Below, one piece after another: positions 46,198 to 54,977 of a DNA stretch of 64,000 nt. Source of the DNA: Chitinophagaceae bacterium (lineage in GTDB: Bacteria; Bacteroidota; Bacteroidia; Chitinophagales; Chitinophagaceae). The notes under the pieces are model-generated. The model saw only the letters and a program-made list of their open reading frames with translations. It searched no databases and was not told the DNA's origin. The translations under genes and the position numbers were made by a program. How positions within the stretch are numbered: the first letter of the stretch is position 1; the number at the start of each line of letters is the position of its first letter. The DNA lies in assembly GCA_947446645.1 (NCBI GenBank), contig CANFHA010000004.1:62001-126000 (forward strand), written 5' to 3'.

Positions 46198-47298
46198 ATG
46201 TCCAAGATACCATGCCTTGACCTGAAAAGGCAGCACGATAACCTTAAGAGCGAACTGTTTGGCGCTTTTGAAAAAGTATATGAGAAGACTGCATTTTCCG
46301 GGGGCCCATTCGTAGAGCAATTTGAGAATGAATTTGCTGCTTTCTGCGGTACGAAACATGCCATAGGTGTAAACAATGGCACATCTGCATTGCATCTGGC
46401 AATGTTGGCATTGGGTATCGGCCCTGGCGACGAAGTGATCATCCCCGCCAATACATTTATTGCCACTGCCTGGGGAGTATCGCATGCAGGTGCCACCCCC
46501 GTTTTTGTTGACTGTACGCCTGATACCTGGCAAATTGATACGTCTAAGATTGAGGCTAAGATAACAGATAAGACAAAAGCCATAATTGGTGTACATCTTT
46601 ACGGACAGCCATGTGATGTTGGCGCTCTCATGGACCTGGCAGGCAAGCATGATCTGTTCTTTGTAGAAGATGCGGCACAGGCACAGGGAGCCACTTACAA
46701 AGGCACAAATATTGGAGGCTTTGGAGAAATGGCTTGCTTTAGTTTCTATCCCGGAAAGAATCTCGGTGCCTGTGGCGAAGCAGGGGGTATTACTACCAAC
46801 ACTGAAAAATATAGTACACATCTAAAGAGTCTTCGCAATCACGGATCTGTAACAAGATATTACCACGACGAAATTGGATACAATATGCGTATGGGTGGCC
46901 TTGAAGGAGCGTCACTCAGCGTAAAACTGAAATACCTCGCTGGTTGGAACAACAGGCGTCGCGACATCGCGAAAAGGTACCAGGATGAAATAAAGTGTTC
47001 TAAAATTACCATGCAGGCGCAGCCGGAGTGGGCAAGCAGTATTTACCATTTATTCGTGGTTACCTGCAATGAGAAAGACCAGTTTGTAAAATACCTCGAG
47101 CAGCATGATATTAGCCCGGCATTTCACTACCCGGTTCCTTGTCATTTACAAAAAGCATACGCACATTTAGGATATAAAGAAGGTGACTTCCCAAATTCAG
47201 AATATCTTGCTAAGCACTGTATATCATTACCTATGTTTGCTGAGCTCACAGATGACGAAGTAACCAGGGTAATTGAAGTGATCAACGCTTACAAATAA
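46198..47298 (+). CDS. DegT/DnrJ/EryC1/StrS-family sugar aminotransferase
   Basis: A 366-aa PLP aminotransferase acting on nucleotide keto-sugars. The PLP lysine is in FSFYPGKNLGACGEAG (near residue 187), with the family motifs GVNNGTSALHLAM, VIIPANTFIAT and HLYGQPCDV. Glutamate normally donates the amino group. In the triad it should add an amine at C3 (inference from WbpE/WlbC). Confidence 0.92.
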   Translation: MSKIPCLDLKRQHDNLKSELFGAFEKVYEKTAFSGGPFVEQFENEFAAFCGTKHAIGVNNGTSALHLAMLALGIGPGDEVIIPANTFIATAWGVSHAGATPVFVDCTPDTWQIDTSKIEAKITDKTKAIIGVHLYGQPCDVGALMDLAGKHDLFFVEDAAQAQGATYKGTNIGGFGEMACFSFYPGKNLGACGEAGGITTNTEKYSTHLKSLRNHGSVTRYYHDEIGYNMRMGGLEGASLSVKLKYLAGWNNRRRDIAKRYQDEIKCSKITMQAQPEWASSIYHLFVVTCNEKDQFVKYLEQHDISPAFHYPVPCHLQKAYAHLGYKEGDFPNSEYLAKHCISLPMFAELTDDEVTRVIEVINAYK

Positions 47299-47306
47299 AA
47301 TAGCGC

Positions 47307-48014
47307 ATGCAAACATGGTCGGTAGGTGTACTATGCTACAATGAAGCTGAAACTTTGGCAAAAGTTGTAGAAGATCTACGCGACGTATTAATGCAACTGA
47401 CGAATACATTTGAGATCCTTGTCGTTGACGATTGCAGTACCGATGGTTCGCGTGAAATAGCATCTGGTCTCCCTGCTAGGTTTCCGGAGGTAAGAACAAT
47501 TCTACACGAAGTTAATAGAGGTATTGGCGGTGGGTTACTATCTATATATACAGGGGCAAAGTACGAGAACGTTGCTATGATTCCAGCCGACGGACAGTTC
47601 GACACTAAGGAATATCTTCCGTTTAAAGACATTCCGGCTGACTCATTTATCTCATTTTACCGCAAAGAAAATACCTCCTACAGCCTTTTCCGCAATGTGC
47701 TTTCCCTGTTCAACAAAAAGCTGAACAAGGTTTTCATTGGCATTACGCTGAAAGATGTAAACTGGACCAAAGTTTATAAAAAGAAGGATCTGGACCAGTT
47801 GGATCTGCAGTTGACTAGCTCACTTGTAGAAAGCGAGATATGTGCAAAACTTTTGTTCCTTGGTAAGAAAGTCAATGAAGTTCAGTCAAAATACCTTCCA
47901 CGTACTTACGGACAGAGCAAGGGTGCTTCTGCAGCCATTGTTAAAAAAGCCCTTAAGGATACCTGGGCGCTTATCTCAATAATGGCTAAATTCAAAAAGA
48001 ACCGGAGATCATAA
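47307..48014 (+). CDS. GT2 glycosyltransferase
   Basis: A 235-aa family 2 transferase with the GT-A start VLCYNEAETLAKVVEDL, nucleotide site VVDDCSTDGS and MIPADGQFDTKEY. No C-terminal membrane anchor, so it is probably cytosolic or peripheral. It follows the aminotransferase by 8 bases and may attach the modified sugar. Confidence 0.87.
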   Translation: MQTWSVGVLCYNEAETLAKVVEDLRDVLMQLTNTFEILVVDDCSTDGSREIASGLPARFPEVRTILHEVNRGIGGGLLSIYTGAKYENVAMIPADGQFDTKEYLPFKDIPADSFISFYRKENTSYSLFRNVLSLFNKKLNKVFIGITLKDVNWTKVYKKKDLDQLDLQLTSSLVESEICAKLLFLGKKVNEVQSKYLPRTYGQSKGASAAIVKKALKDTWALISIMAKFKKNRRS

Positions 48015-48017
48015 CCA

Positions 48018-49304
48018 CTATTCTATCGTTACCAGTTTTGTCAATTTGCTATGGCTGGTAAAAGCAGTAATTAAATATATCCCCAGAGGAATATGACTAT
48101 CTAAGCCAATATCTGCTATCGAATTCGTCTGCAAAGTTATGGTCTTAACCACTTTTCCATCCATACCGGTAACTACTACACATGCGGCTTCTCTTTCGCC
48201 GCTCTGTACATTTACCGAAAATGCGCCATTATTGGGATTTGGGAACGCCACAATGCCAATCTCCGCTCCAGATAAAAAAGGTTCAGAAGTTGTGTTGTTC
48301 TTATCACGTCGTGATGTCACCTTCCGTATGCGGGAATTGCCCCAGTCAGCAACAACGTAATTACCATCTTTGTCAAATGCCACGCCATTTGGCTCCCATA
48401 TCTGGCCATCAACTGCTATACCACCATCACCTCCGTATCCATTTACGCCATTGCCAGCCTTTAATGAAACGATCCCGGTAGTATCGATCATGCGTATACA
48501 CCCGTTACCATTATCGCTAACATACAAGTCTCCATATTTATCAAAAGTAAGTCTGAATGGTAAATTGAAATTAGCTGCGATTGCCGGGCCTCCATCACCG
48601 GCGTAGCTACCGACATACGCACCTGGCGAATTACTGGTTGGGCCAGTGCCGGCAATTGTTGATATTTTTCCAGTCAGGTCTACTTTACGAATTCGGTTGT
48701 TTGACCCGTCGCAGATGTAAATATTTCCCCAACGGTCGGCAACAGCATGTGATGGCCAGCTCAATTGGGCATCGGTTGCCATAGCGCCATCACCAGAAAA
48801 ACCGACGGAGCCATTACCGGCGATAACGGTAACCGTACCAGATGGGTCTACCTTTTTTACCAGGTTATGGTATGAATCTGCCACAAGTAGGTTACCAGTG
48901 AATGTATCAACCGAAACCCCATAGGGGTTAGACATTCCGGAAGCTGCAATTGTCATTGTCCCGGATGCATCTATCTTCTTTATCATCCCATCAGCGTCCG
49001 CGATGTAAAGGTTTCCTGCATTGTCGAGTGCTATAGAATTGGGACTACCTACCGAAGTAGTAACGGTCGAAATAATGCCCGCTGTATCAATTTTACGGAT
49101 CCTTGCATTCGGCCTGTCTGGGAAAAAAACGTTACCGGCCGCATCAATCTTAACGTCGTGGGGCCCAAAGCCGGCAGCTGTCGCTGGGCCACCGTCTCCG
49201 CCGTAAACAGGTGACCCGTGTCCAGCGATCGTGTTAATAATCTGGCCTTTTGAGCAAAGACTTGATACTGCAAATATTGAAAAGAAGATAAATGGCTTAA
49301 GCAT
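48018..49304 (-). CDS. Secreted NHL-repeat protein with type A type IX sorting domain
   Basis: A 428-aa secreted protein. It has a signal peptide at residues 1-20 (ends SLCSKG/Q). Six or so NHL repeats follow (for example NVFFPDRPNARIRKIDTAG and NIYICDGSNNRIRKVDLTG), interleaved with GDGGPA/GDGA linkers. They should form a beta-propeller. The C-terminal ~75 residues (FPNPNNGAFSVNV onward) are a type A sorting domain. It lies amid glycan genes but is transcribed on the opposite strand to its left neighbour; its target is unknown. Confidence 0.88.
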   Translation of the reverse strand: MLKPFIFFSIFAVSSLCSKGQIINTIAGHGSPVYGGDGGPATAAGFGPHDVKIDAAGNVFFPDRPNARIRKIDTAGIISTVTTSVGSPNSIALDNAGNLYIADADGMIKKIDASGTMTIAASGMSNPYGVSVDTFTGNLLVADSYHNLVKKVDPSGTVTVIAGNGSVGFSGDGAMATDAQLSWPSHAVADRWGNIYICDGSNNRIRKVDLTGKISTIAGTGPTSNSPGAYVGSYAGDGGPAIAANFNLPFRLTFDKYGDLYVSDNGNGCIRMIDTTGIVSLKAGNGVNGYGGDGGIAVDGQIWEPNGVAFDKDGNYVVADWGNSRIRKVTSRRDKNNTTSEPFLSGAEIGIVAFPNPNNGAFSVNVQSGEREAACVVVTGMDGKVVKTITLQTNSIADIGLDSHIPLGIYLITAFTSHSKLTKLVTIE

Positions 49305-49372
49305 AAACTAGGTTTAGAGGTGAATTAGAGATAACTGCTGTTAATAGATAGACGTATTAAATGTTAAAAATG

Positions 49373-51868
49373 TTAGTCTTGCGGACATATTTTTTTTCTA
49401 TTCATACCAATTAATACTATCAATACATAGATAATACAGCCAGCGATCACCATAAACAAAGCAGCGCCCAGGTATCGTTGGTGATAGCTCATGAGTATTT
49501 CATTATGCCCTTTCTTCAGCATTATACCGGTCATCCCGCCAAAAAGCTTGATCGTAGAAGCCTGCTCTCCATTTACCTTTAGGCTCCAACCACCATCTAC
49601 AGGCAATGACAAATACATCATCTTGTCAGTGGCCAGCTCAATAGTTCCGGATATTTCCCGCTCATCAAACTTATTAACCCTGAGAGAATCTTTACTCAAT
49701 TCATCAATGCGTTGCTTATAAATGTCTATCGAAAAACCTCCCGGCGCAATAGTGTCTGCTAACTGAAATGGTGGTAATCCGTTCACTTTATTTACATCCT
49801 TTTCGTTTACCACACAGGTGGATAGACTAACGAAGTCCTTCTGGGTATTCGACAATGCACTGAATGACTTCTCTGTCATGTATTTACTATATGTATAACC
49901 AATCGGCAACATTAGCTTATTGCGAAATAGCGTTATATTACCAAATGTACCTAACGTATCACAGATGGAATACCATAAAGGGTTAATATTACCCCTTGCC
50001 AGTACATACTTTACCCGGTTCTCCGATTCCATTATTGGGCGGGTATTTAGCCCATTTGCCCACCTGGTTGTCAACTCATTTGAAAGATCAACTACACCAA
50101 ACAAGCCAAGGTAATTGATGTAATTGCCTTGGTTAAACGAGTTATAAGAGCTGGTGCCGTGATAGCCTTGCACCATACCATCATTGAGCGAGCCATGCAT
50201 GGCAGGCGATGACCAGTAATTCTTGTCTACACGATAAAACGAGTTGGAATGATCATTAGCCTTTATGTAGTTTAAGGCTTCTACCGAGTAATCATTATAT
50301 CCCACTTTCTGAGTTAATTCAGCCGCCGTCACTGCATCCCGCTCATTTGCCGAAATATTCGAAAAATAAAGTAGTTCACAGCAAACTACGGCAAGGAAAA
50401 TGTACTTCAGGTATACCGGGCTATTTTGTCTACCCATCATACAAAGTAACCCACCGTACAGAAGCAGCAGCATACAAACAAACGTAAGTATCGAAGTGCT
50501 GACAATTGACCTGTCAGGAAAGAATGGATAATTGAGTAGAATAAACAGAACCACTACACTTACAATAAGGGTAATAAGATTGATCTTCCTTTGCCTTACA
50601 ATCTGATCCAACGCCAGCATCGCGAAGAACATAAACATCAACGCAACAAGGAAAGAATAAGCCCTATAATAATCACCCGTAAATAGCCAGAATGCATAAC
50701 GGAAATAAGGAAAAATGATTGGCAATAGCCAGATAGACGCGAATACAACAAAAGCAACTCTAACATTTTTTTGCAGCGTGGGAAATACCTGCGGCATCAA
50801 CAGCAGGCAAGGAATGCCGCAATAAAACATCGGCGCCTCAAGTAAATTCTGCACACCCTTAAAGTCATTACCACTGCCAAGAATGTCGCTGGAAAAGAAT
50901 CGCATCACACTGGTACCTAGATTCATATTATCTGCAACACTGAACATTGGGGTGGATGACAATATATGCGCATAAGAACTGCTTCCGCTGCCACGGGGGC
51001 TTTCCATTATTATCAAGATATTCTCTATAAGAAAAGGTGCGCTTAGTAGCAGTCCTAGCGCTCCAAAGCCAATCATTTGCAGAAAAACACCGCCTATACC
51101 TTTTATATCCGCCCGCTCCGTCTGTATACATCTGAGCACTGCATACAAGGCAAGGAATAAACCGTAAATGTATAAATTGACCGGGGTAGAAATAGCAATA
51201 ACAAAAATGGCAATAGGGAATAAGAGCCAGTTCTTTTTCGTAAACATTTGCTCAAATGCAAGCAGCAACAGCGCGGTGCTAAACGCCTCATAAGAGAAAA
51301 AATTCCACGCACCACCCACTATCATAAATCCGCAAAAAGAGAATAACAGGCTACCCGTAATAGAAGTAAAATTGGACAACTTAAGTGTTCGCAAATAGAA
51401 AAAGAAAGTAACACCTCCCAGAATGATCTTAAATACTTCCTTATATATCATCCCCGTCATGATGTGGTCCTTTCCGGATAAGAAAAGGAAAATATCAAAA
51501 GGGTCACGGAACAGGAGCGCAAAAATATTCTGCCCTATACCCCAGTCATATGACCAGGTGGGAAAATGCCCTTTAGATAGCTGATCAGCTGTATAGTACC
51601 GGTAAGGATAAAGCCCATTCAGCGTATCACTGCCGATATCCTTGAACATATAGACCTTGTCGAAAAGCAGATAATCCTTAAAAACAATAAAAGCAATAAC
51701 CAAAATAAGTCCAAGAGATACCAACCACGCCTTGCTTCCAAGGTTTTCGAAGAAGTCTACCAATTGAGTATTGTTTATCGATGCACTTGACGTAGTCGCC
51801 TGTGCTACAGGCGCTTTTTCCTTTTGTGTACTATCTGCAACAGCCGGTTTGTTCTGCTTTTTTGCCAT
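49373..51868 (-). CDS. YfhO-family membrane protein
   Basis: An 831-aa polytopic protein of the YfhO family, GT-C-like membrane proteins that in Firmicutes take part in glycosylation of cell-wall polymers. There is a cytoplasmic Lys/Ala-rich start, a first transmembrane helix at ~53-70, about twelve more to ~510, an extracytoplasmic region (including GYHGTSSYNSFNQGNYINYL) and a final helix at ~800-820. The end of the exported region (DGGWSLKVNGEQAS) is typical of the family. A role in transferring sugars to a surface glycan is likely but unproven. Confidence 0.85.
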   Translation of the reverse strand: MAKKQNKPAVADSTQKEKAPVAQATTSSASINNTQLVDFFENLGSKAWLVSLGLILVIAFIVFKDYLLFDKVYMFKDIGSDTLNGLYPYRYYTADQLSKGHFPTWSYDWGIGQNIFALLFRDPFDIFLFLSGKDHIMTGMIYKEVFKIILGGVTFFFYLRTLKLSNFTSITGSLLFSFCGFMIVGGAWNFFSYEAFSTALLLLAFEQMFTKKNWLLFPIAIFVIAISTPVNLYIYGLFLALYAVLRCIQTERADIKGIGGVFLQMIGFGALGLLLSAPFLIENILIIMESPRGSGSSSYAHILSSTPMFSVADNMNLGTSVMRFFSSDILGSGNDFKGVQNLLEAPMFYCGIPCLLLMPQVFPTLQKNVRVAFVVFASIWLLPIIFPYFRYAFWLFTGDYYRAYSFLVALMFMFFAMLALDQIVRQRKINLITLIVSVVVLFILLNYPFFPDRSIVSTSILTFVCMLLLLYGGLLCMMGRQNSPVYLKYIFLAVVCCELLYFSNISANERDAVTAAELTQKVGYNDYSVEALNYIKANDHSNSFYRVDKNYWSSPAMHGSLNDGMVQGYHGTSSYNSFNQGNYINYLGLFGVVDLSNELTTRWANGLNTRPIMESENRVKYVLARGNINPLWYSICDTLGTFGNITLFRNKLMLPIGYTYSKYMTEKSFSALSNTQKDFVSLSTCVVNEKDVNKVNGLPPFQLADTIAPGGFSIDIYKQRIDELSKDSLRVNKFDEREISGTIELATDKMMYLSLPVDGGWSLKVNGEQASTIKLFGGMTGIMLKKGHNEILMSYHQRYLGAALFMVIAGCIIYVLIVLIGMNRKKICPQD

Positions 51869-51994
51869 GACACAAAGTAAATATCATTTTTCGAAAGCGC
51901 AAGGGATAAAATGGCTTTCACCCACCGTTTGAAACTGGAAACTCCATCCTTATTATTTCCTCCTTTGCCCTCCCCCATTCCTCATTTTATTTTC

Positions 51995-52002
51995 TACCTT
52001 TG
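51995..52002 (+). promoter_or_regulatory. -7 promoter box of the WbqC operon
   Basis: TACCTTTG matches TAnnTTTG exactly, 39 bases before the WbqC start. The leader is C-rich. Confidence 0.55.
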
Positions 52003-52041
52003 CCCCTCCCGTAACCCACTATCGCCAACTCAACAAAATAC

Positions 52042-52734
52042 ATGAAGAAAGTCGCAATACTACAGTCGAATTATATACCGTGGAAAGGATATTTTGATAT
52101 GATCGCCCTGGTGGATGAGTTCATCCTGTATGACGATATGCAGTATACCCGCCGCGACTGGCGCAACCGTAACAAAATTAAAACTCCAAACGGCCTGTCT
52201 TGGCTCACGGTGCCTGTAGAGGTTAAAGGCAAGTACTTCCAGAAGATAAACGAAACCATAATATCAGAACCTAAGTGGGCTAAAGATCACTGGGCTACCA
52301 TAAAACAGTTTCATAGCAAGGCAAAGTTCTTTAAGGATTATAAGGACGTATTTGAGAATTACTACCTGAATAACAACGAGCAACTGCTGAGCCTGGTAAA
52401 CTATGAGCTTATAAAGATAATAAACGATATACTGGGCATAAAGACGAAAATATCATGGTCAAGCGACTATACGCTGGCGGATGGGCAAACCGAGCGATTG
52501 CTTGATCTTGTGCAGCAGGCAGGTGGTAAGGAGTACATTTCCGGCCCTGCAGCTAAAGACTATATCGTGGACAGTCTTTTCGAAGATGCAGGTGTGAAGC
52601 TCACCTGGATGGACTATTCTGGCTATCCCGAATACACCCAACTCTACCCTCCGTTTGAGCACGGAGTTACAATTCTTGATCTTATTTTTAACGAAGGCCC
52701 CGATGCCGCAAACTTCATGAAATACGTAAAATGA
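52042..52734 (+). CDS. WbqC-like family protein
   Basis: A 230-aa protein of the WbqC-like family (PF08889), found in polysaccharide clusters across bacteria. The family opening AILQSNYIPWKGYFDMI and the motif DDMQYTRRDWRNRNKIK are present. No biochemical role is established; in O-antigen clusters it is suspected to modify sugars. It overlaps the following methyltransferase gene by 4 bases. Confidence 0.9.
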   Translation: MKKVAILQSNYIPWKGYFDMIALVDEFILYDDMQYTRRDWRNRNKIKTPNGLSWLTVPVEVKGKYFQKINETIISEPKWAKDHWATIKQFHSKAKFFKDYKDVFENYYLNNNEQLLSLVNYELIKIINDILGIKTKISWSSDYTLADGQTERLLDLVQQAGGKEYISGPAAKDYIVDSLFEDAGVKLTWMDYSGYPEYTQLYPPFEHGVTILDLIFNEGPDAANFMKYVK

Positions 52735-53357
52735 CAAATAAGATACTTGACGATGTAAATAATTATTACACCGATAAAATAAAAGAGCACGGCGTCACTC
52801 CCCGTGGTGTTGACTGGAATTCTACCGAGTCTCAGGAACTGCGGTTCTCTCAGTTATCAAAGGTTTTTGAAGCATCACCTGAAAACATTTCTATCCTCGA
52901 TTACGGTTCAGGTTATGGAGCCTATTATGCATATCTACAAAAAACAGGCAGGCCTTTCCACTACACGGGTTTCGACATTTCGCAGGAAATGGTGAACCAG
53001 GGTATAGCACATAATGGCACAGCAGATAACTTAAGCTGGTGTACAAAAATTACTGAAGATCAGCAATTTGACTACACTATTGCAAGTGGCATATTTAATG
53101 TGCGCCTGCAGCACGATGATGAAGAGTGGAAGAAATATATTGAGGATGTTATCCTAAATATGAACAAGATTAGTCGCAAAGGTTTTTCGTTCAACATGCT
53201 TACCTCGTATTCTGATAAAGAATACATGAGAGACTATTTGTACTATGCTAACCCCGGTGCTATTTTTGATTTCTGTAAAACCAACTGCTCTAAGTATGTA
53301 GCTGCTTTACATGATTATCCGCTTTACGAATTCACCATACTAGTTAAAAAACTATAA
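52731..53357 (+). CDS. Class I SAM-dependent methyltransferase
   Basis: A 208-aa methyltransferase with SAM-binding motif I at ~60-75 (SILDYGSGYGAYYAYL) and motif II YTGFDISQEMV. It starts in the ATGA overlap with wbqC-like. Likely substrate is a sugar or glycan of this cluster; unproven. Confidence 0.85.
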   Translation: MTNKILDDVNNYYTDKIKEHGVTPRGVDWNSTESQELRFSQLSKVFEASPENISILDYGSGYGAYYAYLQKTGRPFHYTGFDISQEMVNQGIAHNGTADNLSWCTKITEDQQFDYTIASGIFNVRLQHDDEEWKKYIEDVILNMNKISRKGFSFNMLTSYSDKEYMRDYLYYANPGAIFDFCKTNCSKYVAALHDYPLYEFTILVKKL

Positions 53358-53365
53358 TTTATTCA

Positions 53366-54316
53366 TTGGATCAGCAAGCCTCAAACCAGCCACTTTTTAG
53401 TATCGTTAGCCCGGTATACCGGGCTGAAAATATTTTGGATGAACTGGTAAAACAGCTCACCGAGGTAGGCGACAAGCTGACTGATAATTACGAGATAATA
53501 CTGGTAGAAGATCACAGCCCCGACAAGTCATGGGCAAAGATGATGGAGCTCGGCCGCAAGTACCCTAAGGTAAAAGGCATAAAGCTTAGCCGCAACTTTG
53601 GCCAGCACAATGCTATTGCTGCAGGCCTCTACCACGCCAGCGGTGAGTACGTCATTGTTATGGATTGCGACCTGCAGGACAACCCCATCTACATACCACA
53701 ACTGATCGAAAAAGCGAGGGAAGGATTCGATGTAGTGTACACAGTGAAGAAGGAGCGCAAGCATAATTTCTTCAAAGATTTTACCGGTGCCGTCTTCCAC
53801 CGCCTGTTCAACTATCTTACCGGAAACGACTTGGTAAGAACCGATGGGAAAATTGGTGCGTATAGCCTTATATCACAAAAAGTAGTAGCTGCCTATCGCA
53901 ACCTGCACGACGAATATCGCCCATACCTGGTTATGCTCAACATTCTGGGTTTTGAACATACATTCCTGAACATAGAGCACAGCACAAGGCATTCGGGCAA
54001 GTCATCCTACAACCTTCGCAGGCTTGTGAACCACGCAATAAATGGCATTATTTCACAAACTGACAGACTATTGAAGTTATCTGTTTACATGGGTGCTTTC
54101 TACACTTTCGCCAGTTTCATTTACGGTATTTGGGTGCTGTACAAGCAGTTTACTGTTGGGCTGCAATCAGGCTGGCCAAGTCTTGTACTGCTCATCACCT
54201 TCAGCACAGGCATCATCCTGCTCTTCCTCGGCATCATAGGTTTGTACATCAGCCGCATTTTCACGCAGGTAAAGAACAGACCCCTGTTCATTGTAGACAA
54301 GACCATAAATTTCTAA
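53366..54316 (+). CDS. GT2 glycosyltransferase with C-terminal membrane anchor
   Basis: A 316-aa GT2 enzyme of the polyprenyl-phosphate glycosyltransferase type: FSIVSPVYRAENILDEL, VEDHSPDKSW and MDCDLQDNP (metal site), then two transmembrane helices at ~230-255 and ~268-290. Start is a TTG at 53366; no upstream ATG is available before the previous stop, and the GT-A fold begins only ~12 residues in, so this start is reasonable. Fits charging a lipid carrier with a sugar. Confidence 0.87.
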   Translation: MDQQASNQPLFSIVSPVYRAENILDELVKQLTEVGDKLTDNYEIILVEDHSPDKSWAKMMELGRKYPKVKGIKLSRNFGQHNAIAAGLYHASGEYVIVMDCDLQDNPIYIPQLIEKAREGFDVVYTVKKERKHNFFKDFTGAVFHRLFNYLTGNDLVRTDGKIGAYSLISQKVVAAYRNLHDEYRPYLVMLNILGFEHTFLNIEHSTRHSGKSSYNLRRLVNHAINGIISQTDRLLKLSVYMGAFYTFASFIYGIWVLYKQFTVGLQSGWPSLVLLITFSTGIILLFLGIIGLYISRIFTQVKNRPLFIVDKTINF

Positions 54317-54320
54317 GTCC

Positions 54321-54947
54321 ATGGTATCAAAAAAGGATACACTACTTGAAAAGAATGAACCGCTTACAAATGAAGACAAAGCGCTGTTCAAATACTTTGG
54401 AGTAAATGCAAAGATCCGCCCCCCATTCCGCATACTCAACCCTGAGCGCATGTACATTGGGGACAATGTGAGCATACGCGAAGAAGCCTACATGCACTGC
54501 TACCAGGATCTCAGCGGAAACTATAAATTCATAGAGGAACAATACAAGAAGGACTTCAACATAGAAGACTATTATTACGACTCCGAACTGATCATTAACA
54601 ATGAAGTGATGATAGGCCGTAATTTATTCATCTCCTGCACTAAGCAAATAACCATAGAGAACAACGTTACTATTTCAGAGCGCATATTCATTGGCGACAA
54701 CAATCATTCGTTCAACCATAAGTATGTACCTATAATGCAGCAGCCTAATAAAAAAGGCAATCCTATATACATAGGCCAGGGAAGCTGGATAGCAGCTGGT
54801 GCAGTAATCACCCATGGCACTAAGCTTGGGCGCAACACAGTAGTCGGCGCCAACAGCGTCGTTCAGGGCGAATTCCCCGATTATGCAGTCATCGGGGATG
54901 AAAAAGCTAAGCTGTTGTTTATAATGGATAAAGAGAAAAGACCTTAA
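54321..54947 (+). CDS. Hexapeptide-repeat sugar acyltransferase
   Basis: A 208-aa left-handed beta-helix acyltransferase (WbbJ/maltose O-acetyltransferase type). Hexapeptide strands occur around MYIGDNVSIREEAYMH and VTISERIFIGDNNHSFNH, the latter supplying a candidate catalytic histidine. It starts 4 bases after the GT2 gene and likely O- or N-acetylates a glycan of the cluster. Confidence 0.87.
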   Translation: MVSKKDTLLEKNEPLTNEDKALFKYFGVNAKIRPPFRILNPERMYIGDNVSIREEAYMHCYQDLSGNYKFIEEQYKKDFNIEDYYYDSELIINNEVMIGRNLFISCTKQITIENNVTISERIFIGDNNHSFNHKYVPIMQQPNKKGNPIYIGQGSWIAAGAVITHGTKLGRNTVVGANSVVQGEFPDYAVIGDEKAKLLFIMDKEKRP

Positions 54948-54977
54948 TTAGCAATTAGTTCATGCTGTTTTATATGC

